A DNA stretch of 64,000 bases from Patagioenas fasciata (GCF_037038585.1 NC_092521.1:73696898-73760897); one strand, 5' to 3'. Positions 24,563 to 37,510 are shown, counted from the stretch's first letter. Program-made: numbers and translations. Notes: generated by a model from the letters alone, not told the origin.

Positions 24563-26378
24563 TCACCTTCACCCAGAAAAACATACTGTGAGCTTTAAGT
24601 AGTGCTGTCTAGGCAGATGGGTAGATAATATGTTGGGCAGGTGTTTGTCGACAAATTTTTTTAGCAGTCATAGGTTGCCCTATGCTGTAATTTGCTCTTG
24701 TTGTACTTTTATAAGTCCTGGGGCAAGGTATTGTGTGGGACAAATACTGCTTTATGTCCTTGCTGATGGCTGTTGTTTGATTAGCTTATGGTGTTTATTC
24801 AATCTTGGCTTGAATGGACAAGTCCTGATCAGGTGATGTTGTCAAACATACGGTCAGAGTTTCCTTGGGGAAGAAAGAGGAAGAAAATAACAGGTTCTTT
24901 GATGTTTCTCTACTTCCAACAGATAGAGAAAAAGGGGATTAAAACACACGTGAAAGCCTTGAGCAGGTTCTCTATTGACCTTCCTCAACAGAGGTTAAAA
25001 AGTGTCCATTACCTATTGAGCATTTGTGCTATATATTTTATTTCCTTTGAAAGAAAGATTTTTATCTTGTTGCTTCAGAAGAGACCAGAGATTTGTTTTC
25101 AATATCCTTGTCCAAGCATACTGGCTGCCAGATAGTCTTTAGATATTTGTAGTTATAAGCAGAGAAAACAAAAGACTATGTGAACTCATATACCACTTCA
25201 TGTTGACTGCAAAGTGTAAAAGGAAACAGGGAAAACATTCAGAAGCAAGTTGTAAAAAAAAATGTATTAAAGTCAGGCAGAAATGGACATGTAATAGACA
25301 CCAAAGCAAATATCTTTTAAAAACAAAAGGAAAAAATACTGCTTTGGGGTGTTGCTGTGGTCTACTTACCTTAATATATGTTTGAGGAGAAGGTCACAGC
25401 TGTGATAAGATTGGACTTCAGATTTTCCCAGTCTGGAGCTGAGTGCACCAGAGATCCCCACTGTGCCCCCCTTGGGTCCCTGCCCGCCCCTGCAGTGTGC
25501 CAGCAGTGCTGAGCAGCCTGGAACTTCTGCAAGGAGTGAAATGAAGAAATAAACTTAACAGCAGAATCAATTATACTGTTAAGTGGCATTCTTTATTTTA
25601 TCAGCGCTGGGGAACACTGGGTATCATCCTCCATAAGTGCTCCAAAGACTGGATGCTCTTGCATTGCTTGCATTCACATGGTTATTACATATGCGTCACA
25701 ATTTTTGAAAATCTTGACATGCAATACATCTATACTAAGAAATAATTGATGATGTTAGTTATAATTGTTTAGTTTCTTATGATACATCTATTAATTATTA
25801 AATATAAACTAAGCACTCTGCTTCTAGACAATGTATCACTTAATCTTCTGTCTCTCTGTTGTCATGCATCTAAAACTTGAAAAATATCCCCTCATTTTGC
25901 AGGAGGTCAGAAAGCATTTATCATGTCAAGTGGTTAATGATGGGGACATCTTTTGTAACTTAATCACAGTATACATTAATTTGGCAGCTTCTCTTCAGGA
26001 GCATCACTGAAAATGTGGATGGACAACTCTTGTCAACAAGTGTGATAATATCAGAACTGAAATTTAGGGAAGACAGCACATACCTGTGTTAGCTGTTAAA
26101 AAGCTTCATGTTGACAGCACCGTAGCCGTTCAGCAACACACTGAGTTAACAATCTGGGCAAACTTCCAGTTTGCAGTTTAACAGGGCTTTGACCTTTAAC
26201 TTCAGTGTTCCTTATTTTTTCCCCATTATATAACCAACTTCTATTCTGACAAGACATAAATAACCAGCTGTTAAATCATAAATACAGACTGTCATCTCAT
26301 AAGTCTTCTTATTTAGAACAACTTTGCCGAGAGCCTTGAAGTAAGTGGCCACCAGAATAACAAGGGAATACCCTATTT
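24563..26378. other. Unique AT-rich non-coding sequence
   Basis: No repeat or exon is recognised. Part of the first 100 bp could be diverged LTR. A modest GC-richer patch lies at 25425-25530. Open frames up to 115 aa (24788-25135) have no recognisable motif. Confidence 0.5.
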
Positions 26379-26389
26379 CACAGTATCAC

Positions 26390-29340
26390 AGTATGTTTGG
26401 GATTGGAAGGGACCTCAAAAGGTCATCTAGTCTAATCCCCCTGCTGGAGCAGGAACGCCTAGGTGAGGCCGCACAGGAACATGTCCAGGTGGGCTTTGAA
26501 TGTCTCCAGGGAAGGAGACTCCAGCGCTCTGTCATCCTTGCTGAGAAGAAGTTTTTTCTCAAATTTAACTGGAACCTCTTGTGTTCCAGCTTGATCCCAT
26601 TACCCCTTGTCCTATCATTGTTTGCCACTGAGAAGAGCCTGGCTCCATCCTCATGGCACTCACCCTTTATACATTTATAAACATTAATAAGGTCAGCCCT
26701 CAGTCTCCTCCAAACTAAAGAGACCCAGTTCCCACAGCCTTTCTTCATAAGGGAGGTGCTTCACTCCCTTAATTCTCTTTGTTGCCCTGCGCTGGACCCT
26801 CTCCAGCAGTTCCCTGTCCTTCTTGAACTGAGGGGCCCAGAACTGGACACAATATTCCAGATGGGGTCTCACCAGGGTGGAATAGAGGGAAAGGAGAACC
26901 TCTCTCAATCTACTGACCACCCCCCTTGTAATACACCCGAGGATGCCATTGGCCTTCCTGGCCACAAGGGCACAGTGCTGGCTCATGGTCATCCTGTTGT
27001 CCACCAGGACCCCCAGGTCCCTTTCCCCTACACTGCTCTCTAATAGGTCATTCCCCAACCTATACTGGAACCTGGGGCTGTTCCTGCCCAGATGCAGGAC
27101 TCTACACTTTCCCTTGTTAAATTTCATCAGGTTATTCCCTGCCCAACTCTCCAGCCTGTCCAGGTCCCGCTGGATGGCAGCACAGCCTTCTGGCGTGTCA
27201 GCCACTTCTTCCAGCTTAGTGTCATCAGCAAACTTGCTGGTAGTACACTCAGTTCCCTCGTCCAAATCGTTAATGAATATATTGAATAATATTGGCCCCA
27301 GTACTGACCCCTGAGGCACTCCGTTAGATACTGGACTCCGCACCATTGACCACCACTCTCTGGCTTCTCTCTTTAAGCCAGTTTGCAACCCACCTCACTA
27401 CTCTATTGTCTACACCACACCTCCTCAGTTTAGCTGTGAGGGTGCTGTGAGAGACTGTGTCAAAGGCTTTACTGAAGTCAAGGTAGACCACATCCACCAG
27501 TCTGCCATCATCCATCCACCTTGTTACATTCTCATAAAAGGCTATGAGGTTGGTCAAGGATGACTGGTGAAGCCATGCTGACTGCCCCTAATGACCCTCT
27601 TATCCCTGATGTGCCTTGAGATGACACCAAGGATAAGCTGTTCCATTACTTTCCCAGGGACAGAGGTGAGGCTGACCGGTCTATAATTACCCGGGTCCTC
27701 CTTCTTGCCCTTTTTGAAGACTGGAGTGACATTTGCTTTCCTCCAATCCTCGGCCACCTCTCCCATTTCCCAAGACTTGGCAAAAATGATGGAGAGTGGT
27801 CCGGCAATGACTTCAGCCAGCTCCCTCAGCACCTGCGGATGCATCCCATCCAGACCCATGGATTTATCGATGTCCAGACTATTTAATTGTTCCCTAACCC
27901 AGTCCTCATCGACTAAAGCAAACTCCTCCATTAACCTGGCTTCATCCGGGGCCTCAGGGGTACAGGGTTCCCCAGGACAGCCTCCAGCAGAGTAGACAGA
28001 GACAAAGAAGGCATTCAGCAATTCTGCCTTCTTTGTGTCTTCTGCCACCAGGGTACCTACCTCATTCATCAGTGGGCCTACATTGCCTCTGGTATTCGTT
28101 TTATCTGCTATGTATTTGAAAAAGTTCTTCTTGCTGTCCTTGACCCCTCTTGCCAGCTGTAATTCTAAGGAGGCCTTGGCTACCCTAGCTGCCTTCCTAC
28201 ATCCTCTAACAGCAGCCTTATATTCCTCCCAAGTGGCCAGCCCCTGCTTCCATGACCTGTAAACTCTCCTCTTCTGCTTGAGCATACCCAACAGGCCTCC
28301 TGGCTCCCTTCCTCGACTTCCTACGTGTGGGGATGCTCTGATCCTGAGCACGGAAGAAGCAATCTCTGAATGCATCCAGCTCTCTTGGGCCCCTTTTCCT
28401 TCAAGCAGTCTTGCCCATGGGATTTCCCCCAGCAATTGCTTGAAAAGGCCAAAGTTAGCCCTGCTGAAGTCCAGGGTTCCAATTCTACTTGCTATTCTGT
28501 TCCTGCCACACAAGATGCTGAACTCCACCATCTCGTGGTCACTGCAACCCAGGCCCCCCTCAACCTTTACTGCTTCAACCAGACCCTCCTAGTTAGTGAG
28601 GATGAGATCCAGCAGTGTACCTCTCCTGGTCAGCTCCTCCACCATCTGCATGAGGAAGTTATCATCAATGCACTGGAGGAACCTCCTGGACTGTGGCTGG
28701 CTGGCTGAATGGTCCTTCCAGCAAACATCAGGGAACTTACAACCACCCACAACAACCAGGGCCTGTGACTGTGAGGCCGCTCTCAGCTGCACATAGAAGG
28801 CCTCATCAACTTCCTCAGCTTGATCTGGTGGCCTATAATAGACACCTACAACAGTATCACCTCTGCCAACCTGCCCCTTGATCCTGACCCATACACTCCT
28901 GGGCAGAATTTAGTACATTGTAGTTGCTCTCTCACATAGACAGCAACTCCACCACCACGCCTGGCTGGCCTGTGTTTACTGAAAAGGGCATAACCATCCA
29001 TGACCATATTCCAGTCATGTGAACTGTCCCACCATGTTTCTGTAATTGCCACCAGATCATAATCTCCCGACCGAACATAGGATTCTAACTCCTCCTGCTT
29101 ATTCCCCATGCTGCGCACATTGGTGTACAGGCATTTCAGGGAGCAAGCAGAGGACACCAATTTCTCCCTAGGGGCACAGGATGCCACCCAGTCCTCATCA
29201 GTTTTAGAATGCTGCCCCACTGGGACAAGCCCAGCTACAACCCCATCCCCCTTTGAGCCTAGTTTAAAGTTCTCCAAATGAGCCCAGCTAATTCCTGCCC
29301 CAGCATCTTTTTGCCCCTGCAAGATAAACCTTTCTCGCAT
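26390..29340 (-). pseudogene. CR1 ORF2 (endonuclease + reverse transcriptase), disrupted
   Basis: ATG at 29340. The apurinic-type endonuclease domain shows YTNVRSMGNKQEELE, DLVAITETWW and RRGGGVAVYVRE, then after a frameshift near 28900 the YYRPPDQ segment and LVVVGGCKFPDVCW, where the usual Asp-Phe-Asn is changed to Cys-Lys-Phe. A TAG follows the LILTN segment at 28589 in the same frame. The reverse transcriptase has [24 protein letters not shown] (motif A), [14 protein letters not shown] (motif B) and FADDTKL (motif C, near 27213-27236). Frames change near 27560 (short deletion), near 27330 (deletion of about 11 bp) and near 26700. The protein would nick target DNA and copy element RNA. With about four frameshifts and one stop this copy is dead, although its catalytic RT motif is intact. 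Confidence 0.93.
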
Positions 29341-29842
29341 AACACTGTCCAGACTGGAGTCTTATAAAACCAGCCATTATCAAAAAATCCAAAGCCCTGC
29401 CTGTAGCACCAGTTTTGGAGCCAACCATTTAGAGACTGAATTTTCCTATTCCACCCCACATCGTCACTTGAAGATGGAAGGAGCAAAGAGAAGATCACTT
29501 GGGCCCCTGAGTCTTTCACCATCCTTCCCAAGACCTTGAAATTGTTCATTCTCCTCAGACTATGGGAAGCAGCTTCCTCCCCATCTGTCTGAAAAACCAG
29601 CAGCGGGTAGTAGTCTGTTGAGTGCACCAGTCTGGGGAGCTCTCTAGCAATATCCTTGATCCGGGCTCCAGGTAGACTACAAACTTCCCTAAGATGAGGG
29701 TCAACCCTGCATATTGTGCCCTCTGTTCCTTTCAGAAGGGAATTTCCTATTACAATCACCCTTTTGTCTTTCTTATCAGAGGCACTCTTAAGTTGTGAAG
29801 TCAACCGCCTCTTCCTACGTGGTCCTCGTAGGCAGGCTTGAC
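29259..29842 (-). pseudogene. CR1 ORF1 C-terminal part, SGNH/GDSL-esterase-like
   Basis: One open frame runs from the truncation at about 29842 to a stop at 29259. The first 13 or so codons lie before the TTG at 29804; 181 codons follow it. Residues 16-26 from that TTG (VIVIGNSLLKG) match block I of SGNH hydrolases, with Ser22 as the likely nucleophile. CR1 ORF1 proteins are known to carry such an esterase domain behind a zinc-finger region. The region near the C-terminus that should hold the Asp-x-x-His pair reads EKGLS at 157-161, so the catalytic dyad looks lost here. The N-terminal finger part is absent because of 5' truncation. The frame itself has no stop, which is unusual compared with ORF2 of the same copy. 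It overlaps the ORF2 start by 82 nt. Confidence 0.85.
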
Positions 29843-30627
29843 ACCATTAAAACTTTCAAATTTAAAAGAAAAACAACAAAATCTGACTTTTAGATTGTAC
29901 TAGTCATAGAGCTATGAGGATAACTCCTCTGAAGGTGACTTCTAGGAAGTAGAAGCAACAAATAAATTTGAAACAGCAGTCAAGATTTCAAAGGGTAACT
30001 TTCCGCTTGAGGTGCCTCGGTTTTTATCCCTGATCAAGAGTCCAAAGACATCTGTACTGTAATGAAAATACCCTAGGAATCTTCAACTGTCTGCATATCC
30101 ACGTTTAAGTAAATATAGGAATTCGCCAAATCGTGTCTGTGCATATAATGGGTGAAGAGGGTTTGGAATAACCTGGAGAGGTGAATGTTTGCATAGCAGT
30201 GGGGAAGATATGATCCATATCAAAATAAAAAGCGAAACTAAGAATTTCATGCATGAAATTGTATGGACATGATGACACTGAAATAGAACTCAAATGAAAC
30301 AAACAAACAAAAAAATCTGTTTTACTTATAACTCAGCAGAGCTCTGTGGATGGTGATTTAGCTGGGCTAAGTCAGGCTCCTTTTTGCACGATCTTCTGAG
30401 TAACCCATCTCCAGTGTTACTGTGTGCCTATGGGGTGTTGTCATGCCTTGCCTTCACAGGACACAGGAACATCACAGTAGACAGTTATTTAGAACAGCTG
30501 TTTAGGGACAGTTAGTTATTTAGGGTCAGCCAGCCCTTCTGAAGGGACATAGGAAGCTGGTGGTACCATGTATTAAGAGTATGTGTTCTACGAACTCAAA
30601 TATTTGAGTATGGCTTGGATTTTATTA

Positions 30628-30660
30628 TTTGTTTGTTTGTTTGTTTGTTTGTTTGTTTTA
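30628..30660 (+). repeat. (GTTT)n microsatellite
   Basis: About seven perfect GTTT units. It is likely length-polymorphic but short. Confidence 0.9.
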
Positions 30661-33216
30661 ACATCTTGTCTATTCGGAGGTTTTGTGTAAAGCACCACTC
30701 GAATAGGGTCAGGGAAATAGAGAAACATAATGGTTCTGTGTGGATTATACTATCTCACTTTGTCATTGTTTGTTTTTTCTTGGCAAGAGATCTTCGGAAG
30801 AAATATGGTAACATATGTAGGTGAGGAACTAACAATAATGAATGTGCCTCCTGGATAGAAAATGCAGACTACCTTTGACAGCCCTCCAAGATTTATGCTA
30901 CCAGCCAAATTAGTAGAGTTTCAATTCAAGTGAAAACCTCTGTTGCCTAGCACATATCACAGTTGTGAGATAAGCCCTCAGAATTGCTCAGAGAAGTCCT
31001 TCATGGCTGCTGCTGCTACTCCTGAGAAAGCTAGGGTGTTGTGGACAACCAGGAAAGAGGTGACTCCTGCATTCCTTGCCACTGCCCCTGTCTTCCCTGT
31101 TTGATGGACCTTCTCTCTGAGGGTCAACAGAAGAAGTTCTCTGGTTTGGGAGGTTGTAGTTTTTGTTGTATTGGTTTGGTTTGGTTTGTTTTTCTTTCCT
31201 GGAGGAGAGGGGGTTCCCCACACTTAATGCAGTTTAACATTTGAAGACTGAGATCCTGTTCTGAGTATCCAGCAGACATGAAGAAGGTGCTGCCTTTAAA
31301 CACCTAAACACCCGTGTTGATGCAGAAATACCTCTTCCTTATGCCTTATGATGTGACTTGAACACTTATCGGTGGGAACCATAGCCTGTCAAACACATCT
31401 TCCTACAAATATTTAGCTGAATACTTACATGTGCTTTGTTTGTACTTAAGTACTGTTTGTGTTTTCTTTCAACAAGCACCCAAGCAAGCAGTATTACTTG
31501 CAGGAATATATTTGGGAACTTTTTATTTTTAAGCAGTGATTGTAAAGAGTTCACAGAGAGCAGGACTTTGTTTCAGAAATGCAACATTTACAAAGTAAAA
31601 AAAAAGGTTGGTTAATCATCTGAATAGGAAAATCAGCATTTATTTATTGCATTTTCAAAATACCTTATTTTAAGTATGGTTCCTGAATTATCTGCTAAAT
31701 CATTATACTGATACATTTTTTTTTGTTTAAAAAAATACTTAATGTGTAAAAAAATCTAGGAAGTTCACAAGAGGATATTGTTGCTCTTGTTTCATATACT
31801 TATTTTAAATCAACCACATAGTTCTGAAACCCACTGTTTAATAAATTAATGTCTTGAAACACCAGTGCTGTTTTCTCCATGTGAGCAAAGCTACTTTCTA
31901 ATGAATCTAAAGACCTGTTCTTAGCTGTTAGTCGTGTGTTTATATAGTTTTAATATGATTCATAGCCATCAACACAAGAGCCACGGGAGGGCAACACTTT
32001 CATAGTCTGTACAGGAAGCTGTGGTTGGGATGGCTTTCCTTAGTCTCCATTCCAAAATCTATGGGGCAGTGCAGCTTTTTTGGGAAGAGATTCATCTCTT
32101 TCTCCATTAACAGCGCACCTAAAATGAGTGTTTCACAGACTGCTTACGTACACTGCAGAACCACCTGCAGTCCCAGTAGCAACCAGTGAACCTACCGACA
32201 GAAATGTCTGATTAGAGAAATATTCAATTATGTTTTAATTCATGTGGGGCCTTTTAGTGAAGAGTCCAAATGAACAGTGTATTCTATTCACACTCCCAGC
32301 ATGGGAGCAGTCTTGGCACAAAAATGAATACATAATTAAAGGTGGCTTTGCAGTCCAGATTGCTCCAGACTTCGGCTAATTTTCTGCTTTAAACACTACT
32401 TTAGACCTCTGACTTCTTTTTTTTTCTGAAAAGTTATTTGAATTCCAAATCAGTAAATTTGCTGAAAGAATGTCCTCTCTTCAGAGAATTTAGAAGTTCA
32501 TCTTATACTTTGTCTGCATGTCATTTGGTTGAACTACTTTGAACAAAAAACTGTCAGAAAATCACCTTAGATCTCAAAAGAATTCCTGACTTCCCATTCT
32601 TATTACAGGTGTTCATAATTTCCATCTTCTTCTATAAATCAGTAGGTGAGGAGCCTGGCTCCATTTCTCCAGAAATAATCTAACAAAACTTTTTCTGAAT
32701 GAAAACAGGTTGGTTGGTTTTTCCCCTTTGATTTCCTACAGGTATCTCTCTTGATGGTTCCATTATGCTCCTTTTGAAACCAACAGGTTCCAAATTTTCA
32801 GCAAAAACAATATTTATCTGAAATGTTTAATCTGAGAAATGTCAAACAGCTGACAGATTTGGGTGTCCTAGGGCAGGTAAAAGGTAGTTCCCTTTTTCTC
32901 TACCTCCTCCATGCTCCCACTGATGAATAGTGAGATGCCCACTGCATCTGGGACAACAGAGGCGCTGTGCCACCCCGCACCGATGCTGCCACAAGTGCTC
33001 TGACACGTGAGCCATAGGGACAATCCCCTGGAGAAATCCCTCAGTGCTGGCAACGGTGTGGCTCTTGACCAGAACCTCTTGGATCAAGAGGAATACTTCT
33101 TATTAAAGAGGATGTGGAACATGTATCTGTCTATAAGAAATAAAAAAGGCTGATATTTTCTTTTTTATTTCTTAATCCTGGCAGTTGAGGCTCATTATCT
33201 CTAGAGTAGATTGCAG

Positions 33217-33332
33217 AAAAAAAAAAAAGACAAACAAAAAATCCCAAACAAACAAAAACCCACAAAAACAAACAAAAACCAACCAAAAACAAAACAAGAC
33301 ATCAAAACCAACCAACCAAACAAACAAAAGAA
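33217..33332. repeat. A/C-rich low-complexity tract
   Basis: A12 run followed by about 100 bp built from AAAC, AAAAACC and CCAA words. The opposite strand gives a T/G-rich tract and a spurious Phe-rich frame. Confidence 0.85.
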
Positions 33333-34851
33333 ACACCACCCATGATGGCTTTTCAGTTCTTGGAAAGAAGTTGGAACTCGGGCAAAAAGTCACTTTTAAA
33401 ATCAGAATTGGTATCACCTTTGTAAACATGATGGGGGGGTGGTGGTAAAAATTTTGAGCTGTATGAAAAGGTACCGATTTAAACTTTCTAGTAGTTGAAT
33501 GATTTACATGCAGCAAAACAAGTAATTGCAAGCTGCAAGAAGTAAAATGGAAAAAAAAAAATATCTGTGTGAAACAAAGACTCTTTGTGCAATCTACAAG
33601 AGCCAAAATGGTTTGTTTAAACCAGTTGGGCAGGTTAAATGTAGAGATGCCCTTTATTTCAACAAGAAATCCCCTGGAATTGTCAATTGCTTTTAAACGT
33701 AAACAGTGAGTCATTGTCCACTGAACAAAGTAAAATAGCAGTTGTGACCATGATGATAAAAACACCTTTGAGAAAAAGCCCAGAGCCTTGAGGACTGAGA
33801 TCTAGGTGACAATGATCCACCTCCAGCCTTAGCTTTCAATCACTCCCAGCTTTTTCCAAAAGTGTGGAGTAGTTCTCACTAAGCACCGTATTTTTGTACG
33901 TACCTGCCCAGAACTGAATCAGGTATGCTTGGAAAAAAAAAATACCTGGGGAGAATATTTCTTTTAAGTAGAAGTGAAGGTTTCACAATTATTCCAGCTG
34001 TATTCCAGCTGTAAATGTCTCCTGATGTTTACACAGTAAAAACAATTTGTATTGTATGTTAGCACAAGGGTGCTGAATGGAAAAAAAAAATCTCCAAATG
34101 ATATTCCCATCTCAAAAGTGGTCTATTCTTATCTGAACCTACCTGGTTCCTATTAGCTGATTAGTATTTAAATCTTGTGATAAGCGTATGACGGAAAGAA
34201 TGAGTTGTGCATTAGCAACCTTGATGTAGCTCCTGTTAGGTATTATAACTCAGAGTGATTATCAAGGCAGAGAACAATAACAAATTATTAAACTTCTGCC
34301 ACTTCTTAGTGGCAGAGGACGCTTCTTAGTAAAAGGATGAACTGTTCTTACTCAGGGGGTGTCTTTTTAAGAACACTTAATAGATTAGCAGAGAGGTTAT
34401 TTCTAGTCCAAACTACTCTGTATCTTTGTAATCCATACTGATGGGCCAAGGAGAAATGAAAGAACATCTGTTAGAAGAGCTGGTTTATTGGAAGAAAAAA
34501 AAAAGGAATATGTACATTTAACTCTCTGTAAACTTTTTTAAAAATACTTCTGCTTGTTTCTTCAATACAGACGAAAAAATGAGAACTTTCTGGCTGAATC
34601 AGACGCTTCATCACAGCACATGAATTCATCCCTACCTTGAAATAATCTTCTAGTACATAGAGCTCCTGCCAGCGTATGAGAGCATCTACTGAAAATGAAT
34701 GCTGCAGTTGTCTAATGGGTGGACTCTGCACATAAACTCTAAACAAATCTTCCCATAAGCAGCCTGCTTCTAGGCAGTACCTATTCTCAAAAGGTCATCT
34801 TATTTTAGCAAAGCTATAACCTTCCTTAGCAAATCTGATAGCTTTCTATAT

Positions 34852-36011
34852 TGGTATGACTGGATGGGTAGATGAGGGGAGAGCAGTGGATGTTGTCTAC
34901 CTTGACCTCAGCAAGTCTTTTGACACTGTTTCCCATAACATTCCCATAGACAAGCTTGGGAAATGTGGGCTGGATGAGTGGACAGTGAGATGGATTGAGA
35001 ACTGGCTGGGTGGCAGAGCCCAGCAGGTTGTGATCAATGGTGCAGAGTCTAGTTGGAGGCCTGTAGCTAGTGGTGTTTCCCAGGGGTCAGTACTGGGTCC
35101 CATCTTGTTCAATCTGCTCATCAGTGACCTGGATGAAGAGACTGAGTGCACTCTGAGCAAGTTTGCTGTTGATACCAAACTGGGAGGAGTGGCTGACACA
35201 CCAGAAGCTGTGCTGCCATTCAGCGAGACCTGGACAGGCTGGAGGACTGGGCCATAGAAGAACCTGATGAAATTCAAAAATGGCAAATATAGGGTCCTGC
35301 ACCTGGGGAGGAATAACCTCAGACACCAGTACGGTTTGGGGGTTGACCTGCTGGAAAGCAGCACTGCAGAGAAGAACCTATTCTGGTGCACAACAGGTTG
35401 ACCATGAGCCAGCAATGTGATCTTGTGGCCAAGAAGGCCAACAGTATCCTGGGGTGCATTAAGAAGACTGTCACCAGTAGGTTGCGGGAGGTTCTCTTCC
35501 CACCCTGGTGAGGCCACATCTGGAGTCTCTATCCAGTTCTGGGCTCCCCAGTTCAAGACAAGGAATTACTGGAGGGAGTCCCGCAGTGGGCTACAAAGAT
35601 GATAAGGAAACTGAAGCATCTTACGATGAAAAACTGTGAGAGATGCGTCTCTTCAGTTTGGAGAAGAGAAGGCTGAGAGGGGATCTCATCAATGTTTATA
35701 AGTATCTCAAGGGTGGATGTCAAGAGGATGGGACCAGACTCCTTTCAGTGGTGCCCAACGACAGGATGAGGAGCAACGGGCACAGACTGAAGCATAGGAG
35801 GTTCCATCCAAATATGAGGAGAAACTTCTTTACTTTGAGGGTGCCAGAGCACTGAACAGGCTGCCCAGAGAGGTTGTGGAGTCTCCTCTGGAGACATTCA
35901 AACCCCACCTGGGCACATTGCTGTGAGATCTGCTCTGGGTGAACCTGCTTTAGCAGGTGGGTTGGACAAGATGATCTCCAGAGGTCCCTTCCAAGCCCGT
36001 GATTTTGTGAT
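34852..36011 (+). mobile_element. CR1 retrotransposon, 5'-truncated in the RT domain
   Basis: It starts inside ORF2 just before motif A (TGGATGGGTAGATGAGGGG) and runs through the rest of the reverse transcriptase and 3' UTR. It ends with TTGGACAAGATGATCTCCAGAGGTCCC and a tail of GTGATTTTGTGAT, a degenerate octamer pair. Length about 1.16 kb. Its 3' half is very close to the minus-strand copy at 39485-40070, so the two belong to one subfamily. Confidence 0.95.
34856..35870 (+). pseudogene. CR1 ORF2 reverse-transcriptase remnant with mutated catalytic motif
   Basis: The frame 34856-35257 shows motif A ([15 protein letters not shown]), the [20 protein letters not shown] region (motif B) and motif C. 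Motif C reads FAVDTKLGG instead of FADD, so the first catalytic aspartate of the pair is replaced by valine. The frame then shifts near 35230. Later frames encode [39 protein letters not shown] and the C-terminal [14 protein letters not shown] (35643-35855). It is non-functional through truncation, frameshift and the missing aspartate. Confidence 0.9.
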
Positions 36012-37510
36012 AAGAAAGGTTTAGGGTGAAAATTATAACAATGGAAAACACCGAACTGTCTCCTTTTCTCAGAAAAATAAATTCCAGTGTGCATGAAAGA
36101 CCAAAGAATAAAACATTTCCTAACGTTGGCCAAAACTTCTCGGCAATTACTGGTGGTAAGAAGTTTGTTTCAAAAGGAAAAATCTTGGCAAAATAAGGAA
36201 AAAGTACTGTTTAAGCATTCCTCAGTTGTTTTGAGAAGCATGACTGTTGCCTTCTTGATTTATCAGTTACCTTGAGACAAAGAGCTCAGAAACCCTCTAT
36301 TTATTTTTAGTTTAACTTTCATGACAAATGAGAGTAGATCAGAAGGCCTAGGACCTACTACAGTGAGATTTTTCTCAAAGTATGTGTTCGGTTAATAGAA
36401 CACTAATATAATAAATTCTGCCAATGAATAACAGAATAGTCTGCAATAAGAACTGAACATTAAAAGCCGTCTTCAAACTCCTGGCATGACAGTCTTCCGA
36501 TGAAATAAACTCCTCCTCTATCCTACCCAAATTGTATAGTGCCATTAAAGATTTATCTCTTGCTGTGACTAGGTATTAAATTATAAAGAGAAAGCTGGAA
36601 GATATTATATAAAGACTGAAGCTACTGTTTCAGTGTCTCATTCGAGCACTGCTCGCCAGCTGATTTACTTATGCCCTGTGCCAAATTACCTAAGAGTGTA
36701 TTGCAGAGACAAGAATGTTTTTCTCTGCACTTCTGACTAGTTACAAATGCACCCAAAAACTCTTCTTGAGACCCAGAGGTGTTTTAGTCTCTCTTAGATG
36801 TTTCTTGTTTGCAGCTGAGGTGAAGAGCTTTTATAAGTGTGAAATAGCAATGGTGAAGTGTTTGAGAGGGTGTAGCTTTTTGAATTTGGTGAATGCAGAA
36901 GAAAGTTAATGCCAAGTGCTTTTAGCATCTTTACTCCTTGCTTGTAATGTAGCTAATAGTATTTCATTATAATGAGCTTTGTAAAAGCCATCATCTTCAC
37001 CAGGTGATATTTTCTTCACAATTGAAGAAAAATATTATTTAGTATGTGTACACTGTTAAAACAAAACAACAAAAACCAAAGAACACACACACACCAAAAA
37101 AAAAAAAAATACAAACAAAACAACAGCAATAAACAAACGAACAAGCACAAAACCCCAAACAAACTCAAAAAACCCATGAACATCTTGTCCTGTTAGCTTG
37201 AGAACCTGAGTCCTCTGCTGGCAGTGTAACTCACCCTAAGGATTAAAGCAGCAGAGAAAAGAAAACCCTTACTTGTTTGTGTTCATACACCAATGTTGAG
37301 AGAAGACCACAGAACACTCAATCAGCTTTTTCCAGGCACAAGTCTTTAGGATCAATACTTGTCAAGCTTACAAACCTCCCAGTGGTTTAGAAACTAGACT
37401 AAATTAAACCCTAATTTAAGACCAGTTGCATTAATTGAGAGCTGCTGGCTCAGAAAATCCAAATAGGGGACTCTTTTTCAGAGGCAGTTAAATATGGATG
37501 TTGTAGGTAG
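36012..37510. other. Unique AT-rich non-coding sequence
   Basis: No repeat end or exon is recognised apart from the A/C-rich tract at 37058-37176. Confidence 0.5.
37058..37176. repeat. A/C-rich low-complexity tract
   Basis: AAAACAAAACAAC-type words, a short (AC)n, an A13 run, then AAAC and CAAAC words over about 120 bp. It closely resembles the tract at 33217. Confidence 0.85.

Larger units (their letters stand above)
26379..29842 (-). mobile_element. Large CR1 non-LTR retrotransposon, 5'-truncated in ORF1
   Basis: The 3' end lies at 26379 (plus-strand TCACAGTATCACAGTATG, two octamers in reverse complement). Reading leftward on the minus strand from 29842 come the C-terminal part of ORF1, an overlapping ORF2 start at 29340, the endonuclease domain, the reverse-transcriptase domain and the short 3' UTR. 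At about 3.46 kb it is most of the roughly 4.5-kb full element; the 5' UTR and start of ORF1 are missing. The coding frames are interrupted, so it cannot move by itself. Such elements jump by target-primed reverse transcription and usually leave no target duplication; none is seen. Confidence 0.95.
29843..34851. other. Unique AT-rich non-coding sequence
   Basis: No transposon or exon is recognised apart from the low-complexity tracts listed separately and a short GGTTT-rich run near 31160-31190. Short poly(A) runs occur at 33549-33560, 33932-33941 and 34080-34090. Frames here lack domain signatures. Confidence 0.5.

Noticed and set aside
26756-28881. Several plus-strand open frames of 60-120 codons
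   Set aside because: They are antisense shadows of the minus-strand CR1 ORF2.
34897-35556. 219-codon minus-strand frame
   Set aside because: It is the antisense shadow of the plus-strand CR1 at 34852-36011.
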